A DNA stretch of 64,000 nucleotides. Origin: Pseudomonas fluorescens. GTDB lineage: Bacteria > Pseudomonadota > Gammaproteobacteria > Pseudomonadales > Pseudomonadaceae. The DNA lies in assembly GCF_001648775.1 (NCBI RefSeq), contig NZ_LVEJ01000025.1, positions 1-64,000 on the forward strand, read 5' to 3'. Of this stretch, positions 31,755-41,500 are shown in pieces. A program made the translations under genes and the position numbers. The stretch's first letter is position 1. Every line of letters begins with the position of its first letter. Under the pieces are notes generated by a model. It was not told the DNA's origin. It ran no database searches and was given only the letters and a program-made list of their open reading frames with translations.

Positions 31755-33101
31755 TCAATTGATTTGGAATGGATAAACCGCGCCCAGTTTAAGGATTTGC
31801 GTCAGTTCATCCAGTGCCGTCCGGCATTCAAGCAACAATTGCGGGTCCGCCAGATCGGTTTCGCTCAGGCGGTCGCGGTAGTGCTTTTCAACCCATGCGG
31901 TCAACGACCCGTACAACGGTGGCGTCATGATAACGCCTGGGTTGACGGCCGCCAGTTCGGTTTCGTTAAGCGCGACGCGAAGACGCAGGCACGCCGGGCC
32001 ACCGCCGTTCTGCATGCTTTGCTTGAGGTCGAAGACTTTCACTTCGCGGATCAGGCCGCCGGAGCTGGTCAGCGCTTGCAGGTAAGTCCAGACGCGCTCA
32101 TTGGCCTGGCACTCTTGCGGCACGATCAGCAACATCGAACCATCAGGGCGCGACAGCAACTGGCTGTTGAACAGGTAGGAACGCACTGCGTCATCGACGG
32201 TGACCGCCGAACGCGGCACACACACCGACTGGAAGTTGCCGCCCGCCTTGGCGAGTTTGCCTTGCAGTTCGGCCAGCATCGACTCGGTGTCGAGGAACGC
32301 GTCCTCGTGATAGAACAGCACCTCGCCGTTACCCACGGCGATCACGTCGTTGTGGAACACGCCCTGATCGATCACGTTCGGGTTCTGCTGGGCGTAGACC
32401 ACGCCGTCGTCACGCAGCCCGTGCAGACGCGCAACCGCTTGCGACGCTTCGAGGGTCTGACGGGCCGGGTACTTCTGCGGCGCCGGGAAACGGTTGTCGA
32501 ACGCACTGCGACCGAACACGAAGAACTCGACGCCCGCCTCGCCATAGTCACGGCAGAAACGTGTGTGGTTGGCCGCGCCTTCGTCGCCGAACTGCGCGAC
32601 CGCCGGCAATGCCGCGTGATGAGCGAAGTGTTGCTGATTGGCGAACATCGCGCCGAGCACACGGCTGGTGGTCGGGTGCTCAATGCTGCGGTGGTATTTG
32701 CAGTTGAGGTTGGCGGCAGTGAAATGCACGCGACCGTCTGCAGTGTCGGCACTCGGGCTGACCGTGGCGGCGTTGGCCACCCACATGCTCGACGCCGAGC
32801 AACTGGCGACCAGCAGCGGCATGGCTTCTTTGGCGGCGCGCTCGATCACTTGCGCGTCAGTGCCGCTGAAACCCAGACGGCGCAGAGCGGCCACGTCCGG
32901 GCGTTCCTGTGGCGCCAGCACGCCTTGCTGAAAGCCCATTTCCATCAGCGCTTTCATCTTCGCCAGACCTTGCAGCGCCGCTTCCTTCGGGTTCGAGGAT
33001 TGCTGGCTGTTGCTCTGCGAGGCAACGTTGCCGTAGGACAGACCACCGTAGTTATGGGTCGGCCCCACTAGACCGTCAAAATTGACTTCATAGGATTTCA
33101 T
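31755..33101 (-). CDS. astB: N-succinylarginine dihydrolase
   Basis: Also called aruB. It hydrolyses N2-succinylarginine to succinylornithine, CO2 and two ammonia. The 448-residue protein of the amidinotransferase fold starts MKSYEVNFDGLVGPTHNYGGLSYGN, the family signature. It has the catalytic region ANAATVSPSADTADGRVHFTAANL, the His site GVFHNDVIAVGNGEVLFYHE, and the catalytic Cys near GGGPACLRLRVALNE. GGAG precedes ATG 33101. It follows astD after a REP pair of 63 bp, and runs with the small His-rich gene and astE. Confidence 0.97.
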   Translation of the reverse strand: MKSYEVNFDGLVGPTHNYGGLSYGNVASQSNSQQSSNPKEAALQGLAKMKALMEMGFQQGVLAPQERPDVAALRRLGFSGTDAQVIERAAKEAMPLLVASCSASSMWVANAATVSPSADTADGRVHFTAANLNCKYHRSIEHPTTSRVLGAMFANQQHFAHHAALPAVAQFGDEGAANHTRFCRDYGEAGVEFFVFGRSAFDNRFPAPQKYPARQTLEASQAVARLHGLRDDGVVYAQQNPNVIDQGVFHNDVIAVGNGEVLFYHEDAFLDTESMLAELQGKLAKAGGNFQSVCVPRSAVTVDDAVRSYLFNSQLLSRPDGSMLLIVPQECQANERVWTYLQALTSSGGLIREVKVFDLKQSMQNGGGPACLRLRVALNETELAAVNPGVIMTPPLYGSLTAWVEKHYRDRLSETDLADPQLLLECRTALDELTQILKLGAVYPFQIN

Positions 33102-33170
33102 CAGCGAGGCTCCACGAGAATCTGTTGTTATAGGCTTCAGTAACTGTTCTTTTTGACCGAGGTGCGGCCT

Positions 33171-33233
33171 TCGCGAGCAAGCTCGCTCCCACAGGGATCT
33201 TCATCGCACTTGTGGGAGCGAGCTTGCTCGCGA
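33171..33233. repeat. REP pair in reversed order between astD and astB
   Basis: TCGCGAGCAAGCTCGCTCCCACA followed after 17 bases by the inverse. The GTGGGAG ends face inward, opposite to the 90-bp REPINs. A hairpin here inside the operon could set mRNA levels of downstream genes. Confidence 0.85.
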
Positions 33234-33240
33234 ATGGGCA

Positions 33241-34707
33241 TCACGCCATCTTCACGCCGGGTGTCAGAGAGGCTGGCAACACCAGGCTCGGGGTTTCCAG
33301 CGACGCCACCGGGTACGCGCAATAATCCGCCGCGTAATAGGCACTGGCGCGATGGTTGCCCGAAGCCCCGACACCACCGAACGGCGCGCTGCTCGCAGCA
33401 CCGGTCAGTTGTTTGTTCCAGTTGACGATGCCGGCGCGGCTTTCCAGCCAGAACTGCTGATAACGCGCTTCGGAGTCCGACAGCAAACCAGCGGCCAAGC
33501 CATAAGCAGTGTCGTTGGCTTCAGCGATCGCCGCTGCAAAATCAACGTAGCGAATCACTTGCAGCAACGGGCCGAACAGTTCTTCGTCCGGACGCTCGGC
33601 CACCGCCGTGACATCAAGAATGCCTGGGGTTAGCAACGCGGCTTGCGCCTGTGGCTGAGTCATCGCCAGCAGCGACACTGCGCCATTGGCCAGCAGATGC
33701 TCCTGAGCATCCATCAGCGCTTTCGCCGCGCCGAGGGAAATCACCGAGCCCATGAACGGCGCCGGTTGTTGATCGAATGCGCCAACCTCAATGGTCGCGC
33801 TGACTTCAACCAGACGCTGCAACAGGCTGTCGCCCCACGCGCCTTGCGGCACCAGCAGGCGGCGTGCACAGGTGCAACGCTGGCCGGCAGAGATGAACGC
33901 CGACTGAATAATCGTGTAGACCGCCGCATCCAGATCCGCGACCTGATCAACCACCAGCGGGTTATTACCGCCCATTTCCAGCGCCAGAATCTTGTCCGGA
34001 CGACCGGCGAATTGCTGATGCAGATGATTACCCGTGCGGCTGGAACCGGTGAAGAACAGGCCATCGATGCCCGGGTTCGCCGCCAGCGCGATGCCGGTTT
34101 CGCGAGCGCCTTGCAGCAGGTTCAACACGCCTGCCGGCAGACCGGCTTCGATCCAGCACTTGACCGTCAGCTCGGCGACTTTCGGGGTCAGTTCGCTTGG
34201 TTTGAACAGCACGCTGTTACCCGCCAGCAACGCCGGCACGATGTGACCGTTAGGCAAGTGGCCGGGGAAGTTGTAAGGGCCGAACACCGCGACCACGCCG
34301 TGTGGTTTGTGGCGCAGCACGGCGGTGGCGTCGCCCAACGGGCCGCTCTTCTCGCCGGTACGCTCGCGGTAGCTCTGCACCGAAATCGCGATCTTGTTGA
34401 CCATGCTGGTCACTTCGGTCGCCGATTCCCACAGCGGTTTGCCGGTCTCTTCACCAATGGTGCGGGCCAGTTCGTCAGCGTGGTTTTTCAGCGACGCGGC
34501 GAAAGCCTCCAGCACCGTGATGCGCTCGTCCAGCGTAAGACGCGCCCAACCCGGAAATGCCTGACGTGCAGCTTGCACCGCCGATTCAACCTGAGCGGCA
34601 GTAGCGCCCTCCCCCGACCACAGCACTTGCTGGGTCACCGGGTTCAGCGATTGAAAGGCTTCGCCCTGACCGGCCAACCACTCACCTGCGATGTATAGCG
34701 AATTCAT
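33241..34707 (-). CDS. astD: Succinylglutamate-semialdehyde dehydrogenase
   Basis: Also called aruD. It oxidises N-succinylglutamate 5-semialdehyde to succinylglutamate with NAD. The 488-residue aldehyde dehydrogenase has GPYNFPGHLPNGHIVPALLAGN (about residues 145-166), GLFFTGSSRTGNHLH, the catalytic Glu region LALEMGGNNPLVV and Cys in AGQRCTCARRLL. The C-terminal part, GAASSAPFGGVGASGNHRASAYYAADYCAYPVAS, is specific to AstD. Its ATG overlaps the TAA of the upstream gene by one base (TAATG), so it is coupled to aruG. Confidence 0.97.
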   Translation of the reverse strand: MNSLYIAGEWLAGQGEAFQSLNPVTQQVLWSGEGATAAQVESAVQAARQAFPGWARLTLDERITVLEAFAASLKNHADELARTIGEETGKPLWESATEVTSMVNKIAISVQSYRERTGEKSGPLGDATAVLRHKPHGVVAVFGPYNFPGHLPNGHIVPALLAGNSVLFKPSELTPKVAELTVKCWIEAGLPAGVLNLLQGARETGIALAANPGIDGLFFTGSSRTGNHLHQQFAGRPDKILALEMGGNNPLVVDQVADLDAAVYTIIQSAFISAGQRCTCARRLLVPQGAWGDSLLQRLVEVSATIEVGAFDQQPAPFMGSVISLGAAKALMDAQEHLLANGAVSLLAMTQPQAQAALLTPGILDVTAVAERPDEELFGPLLQVIRYVDFAAAIAEANDTAYGLAAGLLSDSEARYQQFWLESRAGIVNWNKQLTGAASSAPFGGVGASGNHRASAYYAADYCAYPVASLETPSLVLPASLTPGVKMA

Positions 34708-35732
34708 TATTTCGACTCCCGTGCAGCGGACAACGCCACGGCGCGCACTTGATCGCCAGCGTTGAGTTGAAGACGTTTGGCGGTCTGCTGATCGACCACC
34801 AGCGTACCGGCGGCGAGACGCGCCGGTGCAGCGGTGATGCGGCAGTCTTCGCGCTTGCGGTTATGGATGATGAACGGCGTGGCGTCGTCGCCCGGTGTGC
34901 CGACGGCCAGCACCAGCGCTTCACTGTCACGCACCGCGCGGATCTTGCCGGTTTCGCATTCGATAGCGGGACCTGCGTCGAAGATGTCGACGTAGCCCTG
35001 ATAGCTGAACCCTTCGCCCTTGAGCATCGCCAGGGCCGGCTCGGTGTCCGGGTGCACCTGGCCGATGACGTTACGTGCGCCTTCAGAGAGGAAGCAGGTG
35101 TACAGCGGGAATTTCGGCATCAGTTCAGCGATGAAGGCCTTGTTGCCGACACCGGTGAGGTAATCGGCCTGGCTGAATTCCATCTTGAAGAAGTGCCGAC
35201 CGAGGCTTTCCCAGAACGGCGAACGGCCGGCGTCATCGGAGACGCCGCGCATTTCGGCAATGATCTTGTTGCCGAACAGTTCCGGGAATTCGGCAATGAA
35301 CAGCATCCGCGCCTTCGACAGCATCCGGCCGTTCAGACCACTGCGGTAATCGGCGTGCAGGAACAGCGAGCACAGCTCGGAATTACCGGTCAGGTCGTTG
35401 GCCAGAAACAGCGTCGGAATCTCGCGATAGATATTCAGTTCTTGCGAGGCGCTGACGGTCAGGCCGACACGGAAGTTGTACCAAGGCTCACGCATACCGA
35501 CCGCGCCAGCAATGGCGGAAATCCCCACCACGCGGCCGTCGTCGTCTTCGAGCACGAACAGGTAGTCCGCATCACCACGGCCAGCTTCGCCGCGAAAAGT
35601 CTTCTCGGCCCAGCCGACCCGATGGGCCAGACGTTCTTCGTTGGCCGGCAAAGTCGTGAGGCCCGTGCCGGTGCTGCGGGCCAGGTCGATCAGCGCGGAT
35701 AAATCGCTGCTGCGTACGGGACGAACAATCAT
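34707..35732 (-). CDS. aruG: Arginine N-succinyltransferase, beta subunit
   Basis: One of two subunits of the heteromeric enzyme that succinylates arginine or ornithine, the first step of the AST pathway. The 341-residue protein starts MIVRPVRSSDLSALIDLARSTGTGLTTLPANEERLAHRVGWAEKTF. It shares the AstA pattern LFLHADYRSGLNGRMLSKARMLFIAEFPELF and FKMEFSQADYL. It is a paralogue of the adjacent alpha subunit; E. coli has only one such gene, while pseudomonads have two. It lies 51 bases after aruF. Confidence 0.95.
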   Translation of the reverse strand: MIVRPVRSSDLSALIDLARSTGTGLTTLPANEERLAHRVGWAEKTFRGEAGRGDADYLFVLEDDDGRVVGISAIAGAVGMREPWYNFRVGLTVSASQELNIYREIPTLFLANDLTGNSELCSLFLHADYRSGLNGRMLSKARMLFIAEFPELFGNKIIAEMRGVSDDAGRSPFWESLGRHFFKMEFSQADYLTGVGNKAFIAELMPKFPLYTCFLSEGARNVIGQVHPDTEPALAMLKGEGFSYQGYVDIFDAGPAIECETGKIRAVRDSEALVLAVGTPGDDATPFIIHNRKREDCRITAAPARLAAGTLVVDQQTAKRLQLNAGDQVRAVALSAARESK

Positions 35733-35783
35733 GCTATCTCCTCAAACGGGCCGCTTTCGCCACCCGTGAAACTCGCTAAGGCG

Positions 35784-36803
35784 TTAAACCGCCACCAGGC
35801 GCACGCTGGCACCTTCACCGACGCCCAGGGCTTCGGCCGCTTCCAGATCCAGAGTCACCGGTTTGCCCGGTGCGTAATCCAGCTCCAGCAACACCGCGCG
35901 GTAATCCTGCAACTGCGCGTTGGCCACCAAATACTGGCGCCCGGCGCCTTTGACCGGCTCGCCGATCTTCACCGGCACCACACGGCTCTGGGCGATCGAA
36001 CGGATCCCCGAAACACGTGCATGCAGGGTTGGGCCGCCGTCGAAAATGTCGATGTAGTGATCGGTCTCGAAGCCTTCGCGCATCAGGATGTCGAAGGTGA
36101 TCTGCGCACGCGGGTGCACCTGGCCCATCGCCTCTTGGGCGGAGTCCGGCAGCAGCGGCACGTAGATCGGGTAATGCGGCATCAGCTCGGCAAGGAACGT
36201 ACGGCTTTTCAGCCCGCACAGACGCTCGGCTTCGGCGTAATTGAGGTCGAAGAAATTGCGACCGATCGCGTCCCAGAATGGCGAGTCGCCGTTCTCGTCG
36301 CTGTAACCGACGATCTCGGTCACCACCGAATCGGCGAAACGCTCCGGGTGGCTGGCGACGAACAGCAGACGGCCACGGGAGTTGAGTTCCGACCACGGCG
36401 AGCCGACCAGCTCGCGCTGTACGTAGAAACTGGTGAGCAAGCTGTTGCCGGTCAGGTCGTGGCACTGCGAAAGCACGTGGATCTTGTTGTGGATCTTCAG
36501 CTCGCGCGAAGCATGCACAAAGGTCTCGTTGCGGAAGCTGTAGAACGGTTCCGAGTAACCGGCCGAAGCAACAATCGCCGAGCAGCCGACCAGTTTGCCG
36601 GTGGCGGAATCTTCGAGGACGAAGAAATAGCTTTCCTCGCCGTTGAAGCTCACTTCGGCGGCGAACGAGGCTTCGCTCGCGGCGATCTTGTCGCTCAGAC
36701 GTTCCACGTCATCCGGCAAGGAAGTGACACCAATCGGGCTGTCCGCAGCCAGACGCTGTACCTCGCCCAGATCAGCCATTTGCGCAGGGCGCATCACCAG
36801 CAT
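35784..36803 (-). CDS. aruF: Arginine N-succinyltransferase, alpha subunit
   Basis: Partner of aruG in the first AST step. The 339-residue protein begins MLVMRPAQMADLGEVQRLAADSPIGVTSLPDDVERLSDKI. It contains FYVQRELVGSPWSELNSRGRLLFVASHPERFADSVVTEIVGYSDENGDSPFWDAIGRNFFDL, typical of the acetyltransferase-fold AstA family. ATG 36803 is chosen for AGGAG upstream; the frame is open 16 codons further. A REPIN lies in the 204-base gap to aruC, so aruF may depend on readthrough or a local promoter. Confidence 0.95.
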   Translation of the reverse strand: MLVMRPAQMADLGEVQRLAADSPIGVTSLPDDVERLSDKIAASEASFAAEVSFNGEESYFFVLEDSATGKLVGCSAIVASAGYSEPFYSFRNETFVHASRELKIHNKIHVLSQCHDLTGNSLLTSFYVQRELVGSPWSELNSRGRLLFVASHPERFADSVVTEIVGYSDENGDSPFWDAIGRNFFDLNYAEAERLCGLKSRTFLAELMPHYPIYVPLLPDSAQEAMGQVHPRAQITFDILMREGFETDHYIDIFDGGPTLHARVSGIRSIAQSRVVPVKIGEPVKGAGRQYLVANAQLQDYRAVLLELDYAPGKPVTLDLEAAEALGVGEGASVRLVAV

Positions 36804-36851
36804 GGTGTCACTCCTTTCTCTTATAAACTCACAGAAAAAAACACCGGACAC

Positions 36852-36941
36852 TGTGGGAGCGAGCTTGCTCGCGAAAGCGGTGTATCAGTCAGCATAGATG
36901 GCGACTGAAACTCCCTCTTCGCGAGCAAGCTCGCTCCCACA
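36852..36941. repeat. REPIN (90 bp) between aruC and aruF
   Basis: An inverted REP pair of exactly 90 bp with TGTGGGAGCGAGCTTGCTCG ends. It lies inside the aru operon, so both it and the aruC hairpin can lower readthrough. Confidence 0.92.
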
Positions 36942-36969
36942 ATGAATCTCACCGGCATCAAAAATTGGG

Positions 36970-37000
36970 TTCGACGCCTGAAAAAACTCCAGGCGTCGAA
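36970..37000 (-). terminator. Hairpin after aruC
   Basis: TTCGACGCCTG pairs with its exact inverse around a 9-base A-rich loop. On the minus strand it is followed by CCCAATTTTT. It is probably a leaky terminator between aruC and aruF. Confidence 0.65.
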
Positions 37001-37007
37001 GGGTCTA

Positions 37008-38228
37008 TCAGGCTTGCGTCAGTGCTGCAGCGGCGCGTTCGAAACGGTCCAGACCGGCATCGATATCAGCGTCTTCCACCACCAGGCTCGGGGCGAAACG
37101 GATCACGTCCGGGCCGGCTTGCAGAATCATCAGGCCTTCTTTTTCAGCGGCGTTGAAGATGTCTTTGGCCTTGCCTTTCCAGGCATCGCTGAGCACGCAA
37201 CCGATCAGCAGACCGAGACCACGCACCTGAGTGAACAGGCCGTATTTCTCGCCGATCTGCTCAAGGCGCGCCTTGAACTTGTCGTGCTTGGCGTTCACGC
37301 CGTTCAGCACTTCAGGGGTGTTGATCACGTCAATCACCGCTTCCGCGACTGCGCACGCCAGCGGGTTGCCGCCGTACGTGGTGCCGTGAGTGCCAACGAC
37401 CAGATGTTTGGCCAACGCTTCGGTGGTCAACATTGCCGCGATCGGGAAACCGCCGCCCAGGCTCTTGGCGCTGGTGAGGATGTCCGGGGTCACGCCGTAA
37501 TGCTGGTAGGCGAACAGCTTGCCGCTGCGGCCCATGCCGGTTTGCACTTCGTCGAACACCAGCAGCGCGTTGTTGGCGTCGCACAGTTCGCGGGCACCTT
37601 GCAGGTAAGCCAGTTCGGCCGGCAGCACGCCGCCCTCGCCCTGGATCGGTTCCAGCACAACCGCGCAGGTCTTGTCGGAAACCGCTGCTTTCAGTGCGGC
37701 CAGGTCGTTGTAAGGCACGTGGGTGATGCCGGTGATTTTCGGGCCGAAACCGTCGGAGTACTTCGACTGGCCACCGACATTGACGGTGAACAGGGTGCGA
37801 CCGTGGAAGCTGTTCAGCGCCGCAATGATTTCGTACTTCTCAGTGCCGAAACGGTCGAACGCAACGCGACGGGCCAGCTTGAACGCGGCCTCGTTGGCTT
37901 CAGCGCCCGAGTTGCAGAAGAACACGCGCTCGGCGAACGTGGCGTCGATCAGCTTGTGCGCCAGGCGCAGCGCTGGCTCGTTGGTGAACACGTTGGACAC
38001 GTGCCACAGCTTGTTCGCCTGTTCGGTCAATGCACCGACCAGCGCCGGGTGCGCGTGGCCCAATACGTTAACGGCAATCCCGCCGGCGAAGTCGATCAGC
38101 TCGCGGCCGGCCTGATCCCAGACGCGGGAACCGGCGCCACGCACCGGAATGAAAGCGGCAGGCGCGTAGTTGGGAACCATTACCTGGTCGAAATCGGCGC
38201 GTTGTACCGCAGCGTGCTCAACGGACAT
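37008..38228 (-). CDS. aruC: Succinylornithine / acetylornithine aminotransferase
   Basis: A PLP enzyme that moves the amino group of N-succinylornithine in arginine breakdown and can act on acetylornithine in arginine synthesis. The 406-residue protein has NYAPAAFIPVRGAGSRVWDQAGRELIDFAGGIAVNVLGHAHP at the start. Further on are FFCNSGAEANEAAFKLAR, SFHGRTLFTVNVGGQ, the pyridoxal Asp in LLVFDEVQTGMGRSGKLFAY and the Schiff-base Lys in TSAKSLGGGFPIAAML. GGAG precedes ATG 38228. It is the first gene of the aru operon; ArgR-type sites lie 80-145 bases upstream. Confidence 0.96.
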   Translation of the reverse strand: MSVEHAAVQRADFDQVMVPNYAPAAFIPVRGAGSRVWDQAGRELIDFAGGIAVNVLGHAHPALVGALTEQANKLWHVSNVFTNEPALRLAHKLIDATFAERVFFCNSGAEANEAAFKLARRVAFDRFGTEKYEIIAALNSFHGRTLFTVNVGGQSKYSDGFGPKITGITHVPYNDLAALKAAVSDKTCAVVLEPIQGEGGVLPAELAYLQGARELCDANNALLVFDEVQTGMGRSGKLFAYQHYGVTPDILTSAKSLGGGFPIAAMLTTEALAKHLVVGTHGTTYGGNPLACAVAEAVIDVINTPEVLNGVNAKHDKFKARLEQIGEKYGLFTQVRGLGLLIGCVLSDAWKGKAKDIFNAAEKEGLMILQAGPDVIRFAPSLVVEDADIDAGLDRFERAAAALTQA

Positions 38229-38306
38229 CGGAGTCTCCTGATGAGAAGCACTCGCCTGAAACTGGCGAGCTTGGTGAGGATTGTAAGGACAGTTTTCCGC
38301 CCGGCC

Positions 38307-38323
38307 TTGTCGCCAAGCGACAA
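38307..38323 (-). promoter_or_regulatory. ArgR-type half-site / palindrome upstream of aruC
   Basis: The minus strand reads TTGTCGCTTGGCGACAA. It matches TGTCGC-N8-AA, the P. aeruginosa ArgR half-site consensus, and because of its symmetry it does so on both strands. It lies about 80 bases before the aruC ATG. Confidence 0.65.
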
Positions 38324-38357
38324 CTTCTTATAGCGCAAACCCCGGATTTTCACGGGT

Positions 38358-38373
38358 TTACGGCAATGCGACA
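38358..38373 (-). promoter_or_regulatory. ArgR-type half-site upstream of aruC
   Basis: The minus strand reads TGTCGCATTGCCGTAA, an exact TGTCGC-N8-AA match. A weaker CTGCGC copy lies one helical unit (21 bases) upstream. Control of the aru operon by ArgR is known in P. aeruginosa, and argR itself is 8 kb away here. Confidence 0.7.
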
Positions 38374-38532
38374 AATAGCGTCGCAAAGGCGCAGTTTAAA
38401 CTGTCACCGGCGAAATACGGCAGGCCCGGGAGGATATCAACTCAGATCCGCCTCGCCGGTATAAATATGTACCGCACCGACAGCACAGTCTTTTGATTTG
38501 CTGGCCACTTTCCCGCCGCCAAGGATTGGCCG

Positions 38533-41500
38533 ATGCAACCCAGCGAAGCACTCTCCCCCGCCCTGAGCGCCGATGCGCTCAGCCCCCGCGCCGACGCCCA
38601 CTATCTGCATCTGCAGGCCAGCCTGCCGCAGTGGCTCGGCAATCTGTCAGATGCCAGACGCCAGGCATTGAAAACCACTCAACCCGCCCAGCCACAAACG
38701 CTCCAGACCCTGCCGGCAGGCCAGCACCAGTTATTGAAAACGCTCAACGCCGCACACTGGAGCGCACAAAGCGCAGTCGACCAGCGTCTTCAAGACTTCA
38801 AAGATGCCAGCACCTTTGCCGAGCCCTTGTTGAAGGCTGCGCTGAAAACCCGCTTCGATCTGGATCTGGACGTCAGGACCACATTCCTGCGTCTGTACCT
38901 GCCCAGCACCCTCCCGCTGTTTGCGCTCGACAGCGGCGGTGCGCGCACCTGGACCGTGTCCCTGCTGGATGCGGCGCTGCACAACTTCGAGCAGAAAGAG
39001 ACCGAGGACGACGCTTATGAAGCGGCATCGACCTTCATTACCCAGCCTTCGGCCAGCGGCCAGTTCGACACGCTGCCGCAGGTCAAGGCAAAGCTCAGCA
39101 TCGCGGCCTTCACCGGGTTGTGCCGAGCGCTGGATATCGGCGCGCAGTACAGGGCGTATCTGCAACAACACCTGGGCTTCAGCGACCCGGCGAACGCGGC
39201 GGACTTGCGGCAAAAGATCGACAAGAGTCAGCGGGCTGCGCTGCACGCCGCGCTGCAGTTTGCGCGGATGAACCGCGACATCAGTGAAGGCTACTTCCGT
39301 ACGATCAGCGCCCTGGCTGAAGGCCTTCCTCATCTGCGGATCAACGGCCAGCCGCTGCAATGCCACAGCCTGACGATGATGGCCGCGCCCCTCAGCGACA
39401 TCATTGTCTTCGCACCGCCGGCGGACGAACCGCGCACCATTGCCCGAGTGGTCGCCTATGTGCCGGATGACCCGCAGCATCCGATCAAGGAGTACGCCTC
39501 GTCCGCCGAAATGGAAGTCGAATTGACCCGCCAGTTGCGCTGCGCCGACTACCAGAAATTCTTCAGCCGCTTCATCCTTCACGACCAGCGCGGTGTGTTC
39601 TTTTCCAGCCTCAACAATCGCCTGAGTCGAGTGACCTGGCACGCGCCGGAGCCGGGCAGTCAAGCGCCGGCATGGCGCGACACGCCCTTCGAGCGGCCCG
39701 ACCTGCAACTGGCCGCCACACCGATTCGCCTCGAACTGTGGGAGCACCTGTATCAGGGCAAGCTGAACAAAATCCTCAATGACGCTCGGGTCATCGCCGT
39801 CGCCACCGCCACGGTCGATTCGCGGGCGCGCTGGGCGCTATGGGATTCCTTTGTCGGGATCGCCTCGGCTATTGTGCAAACCGCCGCGTTCATCATTGCG
39901 CCGTTCGTGCCGGTGCTCGGGGAAATGGTGATGGCGTACATGGCCTATCAGTTTCTCGACGAGGTGTTCGAGGGCATCGTCGACTGGTCAATGGGCCAGA
40001 GCGCCGAGGCGATCCAACATTTGATCGGCACCGTTGAGTCGCTGATTCAACTGGGCGGTTTCGCGGTCGGTGGCGCCATCGCCGTCGGCGAATTTCGTAA
40101 CGTCCTGCCCAAGGACATCGTCGCTTTCATCGACCGCTTCAACCCCGTGCAAATGCCCGACGGTCAAACCCGCTACTGGCAACCCGATCTTGGCCGCTAC
40201 GCACAAAATATCGCCCTGGATGCGCAATCGCGGCCCAATGAACTGGGCCTGCTTCAATACCAGCAAAAGCAACTGCTGCCGCTGGACAACGCGCATTTCG
40301 CCGTGAGCGAAGGCCAGGTTCCCGGTCAGTACCGCATCGAACACCCCAGCCGCCCCGAGGCTTACCGACCGCGGGTGCGCCATAACGGCGACGGCGCCTG
40401 GCACAGCGAACTCGAACAACCGCTGGAATGGGACACACCGACGGCGCTGCGGCGCATTGGTCATTCGGTTGAATCACTGACGCCGGCGCAACGCGAGCGC
40501 GTGCTGCACATCAGCGGCGTCGACGAGCATGCCCTGCGCCAGATGCACGCCGACCAGCAACCGCTGCCGCCGTTGCTGGCCGACAGCATTGCGCGCTTTA
40601 CCATCGATCAGGATCTGCAGCGGTTGATCGAACAACTGGGCAGCGAGTCCGCCGCGCAGTATCGCGCCGCTGACCCGAGCACTCAGTTGCAACTGCTCAG
40701 CGAATACGGACGCTGGCCTGCCGACAAACGTCTGCGTCTGATCAATCAGCAAGGCGAAGTCATTTGGCAGTCGACAACCGACGAAACCTTGCCCGTCACC
40801 GACCTTCATGCAGACAACCTGATCGAAGGCGACCTGCTCAAGACGTTGCTGCAAACACTCGACGAACAAGACGCCAAAGCGTTGCTGGGCGAAGCCTTCG
40901 CCGACGCTGATCTGCCGCTGGACGTGCGCTCGCACAACTTGCGCCGGCAACTGCTGCAACACGCCAACGCCCAGCGCAACACGTTGTTTGAATCGCGCTA
41001 TCGGGACCTGCCCCGAACTGACGATCCATTGTTCGACAACATCGCCGAGCATGCGCCGTCGCTGCCCACAGCCGTCACTGAAGCGCTGCTCAACGATGCC
41101 AGCGGCGATGAACTGTTGCTGATCAGCGAAGGGCAAGTTCCGCCGCGTCAGCAAGCCTTGATTCAGCTCGCCAGTGAAGAAGTACGCGTGGCGCGCGCGT
41201 TCGAAGGGCTGGAGCTGGACTCGGTGAACAATCCCGACAGCGACACGCTGGCCCTGCACAGCCTGCGCTTCGTACCCGGCTGGACCGGTGAGGTGCGCAT
41301 GGAAATCCGCGACGGGCGCTATGAAGGTAAGTTGCTCGACAGCACCGGCCGCGCCGATGCACCGGCGCAAAAAGTGTTGGTCAGGCAGAACGATGGTCGC
41401 TACCAGCCGTTCGATGAGCGCGGCCAGGAACTGCATTCGGCGACTGATCTGTACTCGAGCATTCTCTACGCCCTGCCGGATGCCGAACGCCAGTCGATGA

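Noticed and set aside
30876..33071. 731-codon plus-strand frame opposite astE/astB
   Set aside because: Crosses three real genes on the other strand and has no start signals.
33171..33233. CRISPR-like repeat reading of REP copies
   Set aside because: The repeats are inverted pairs scattered between genes, not regularly spaced direct repeats.
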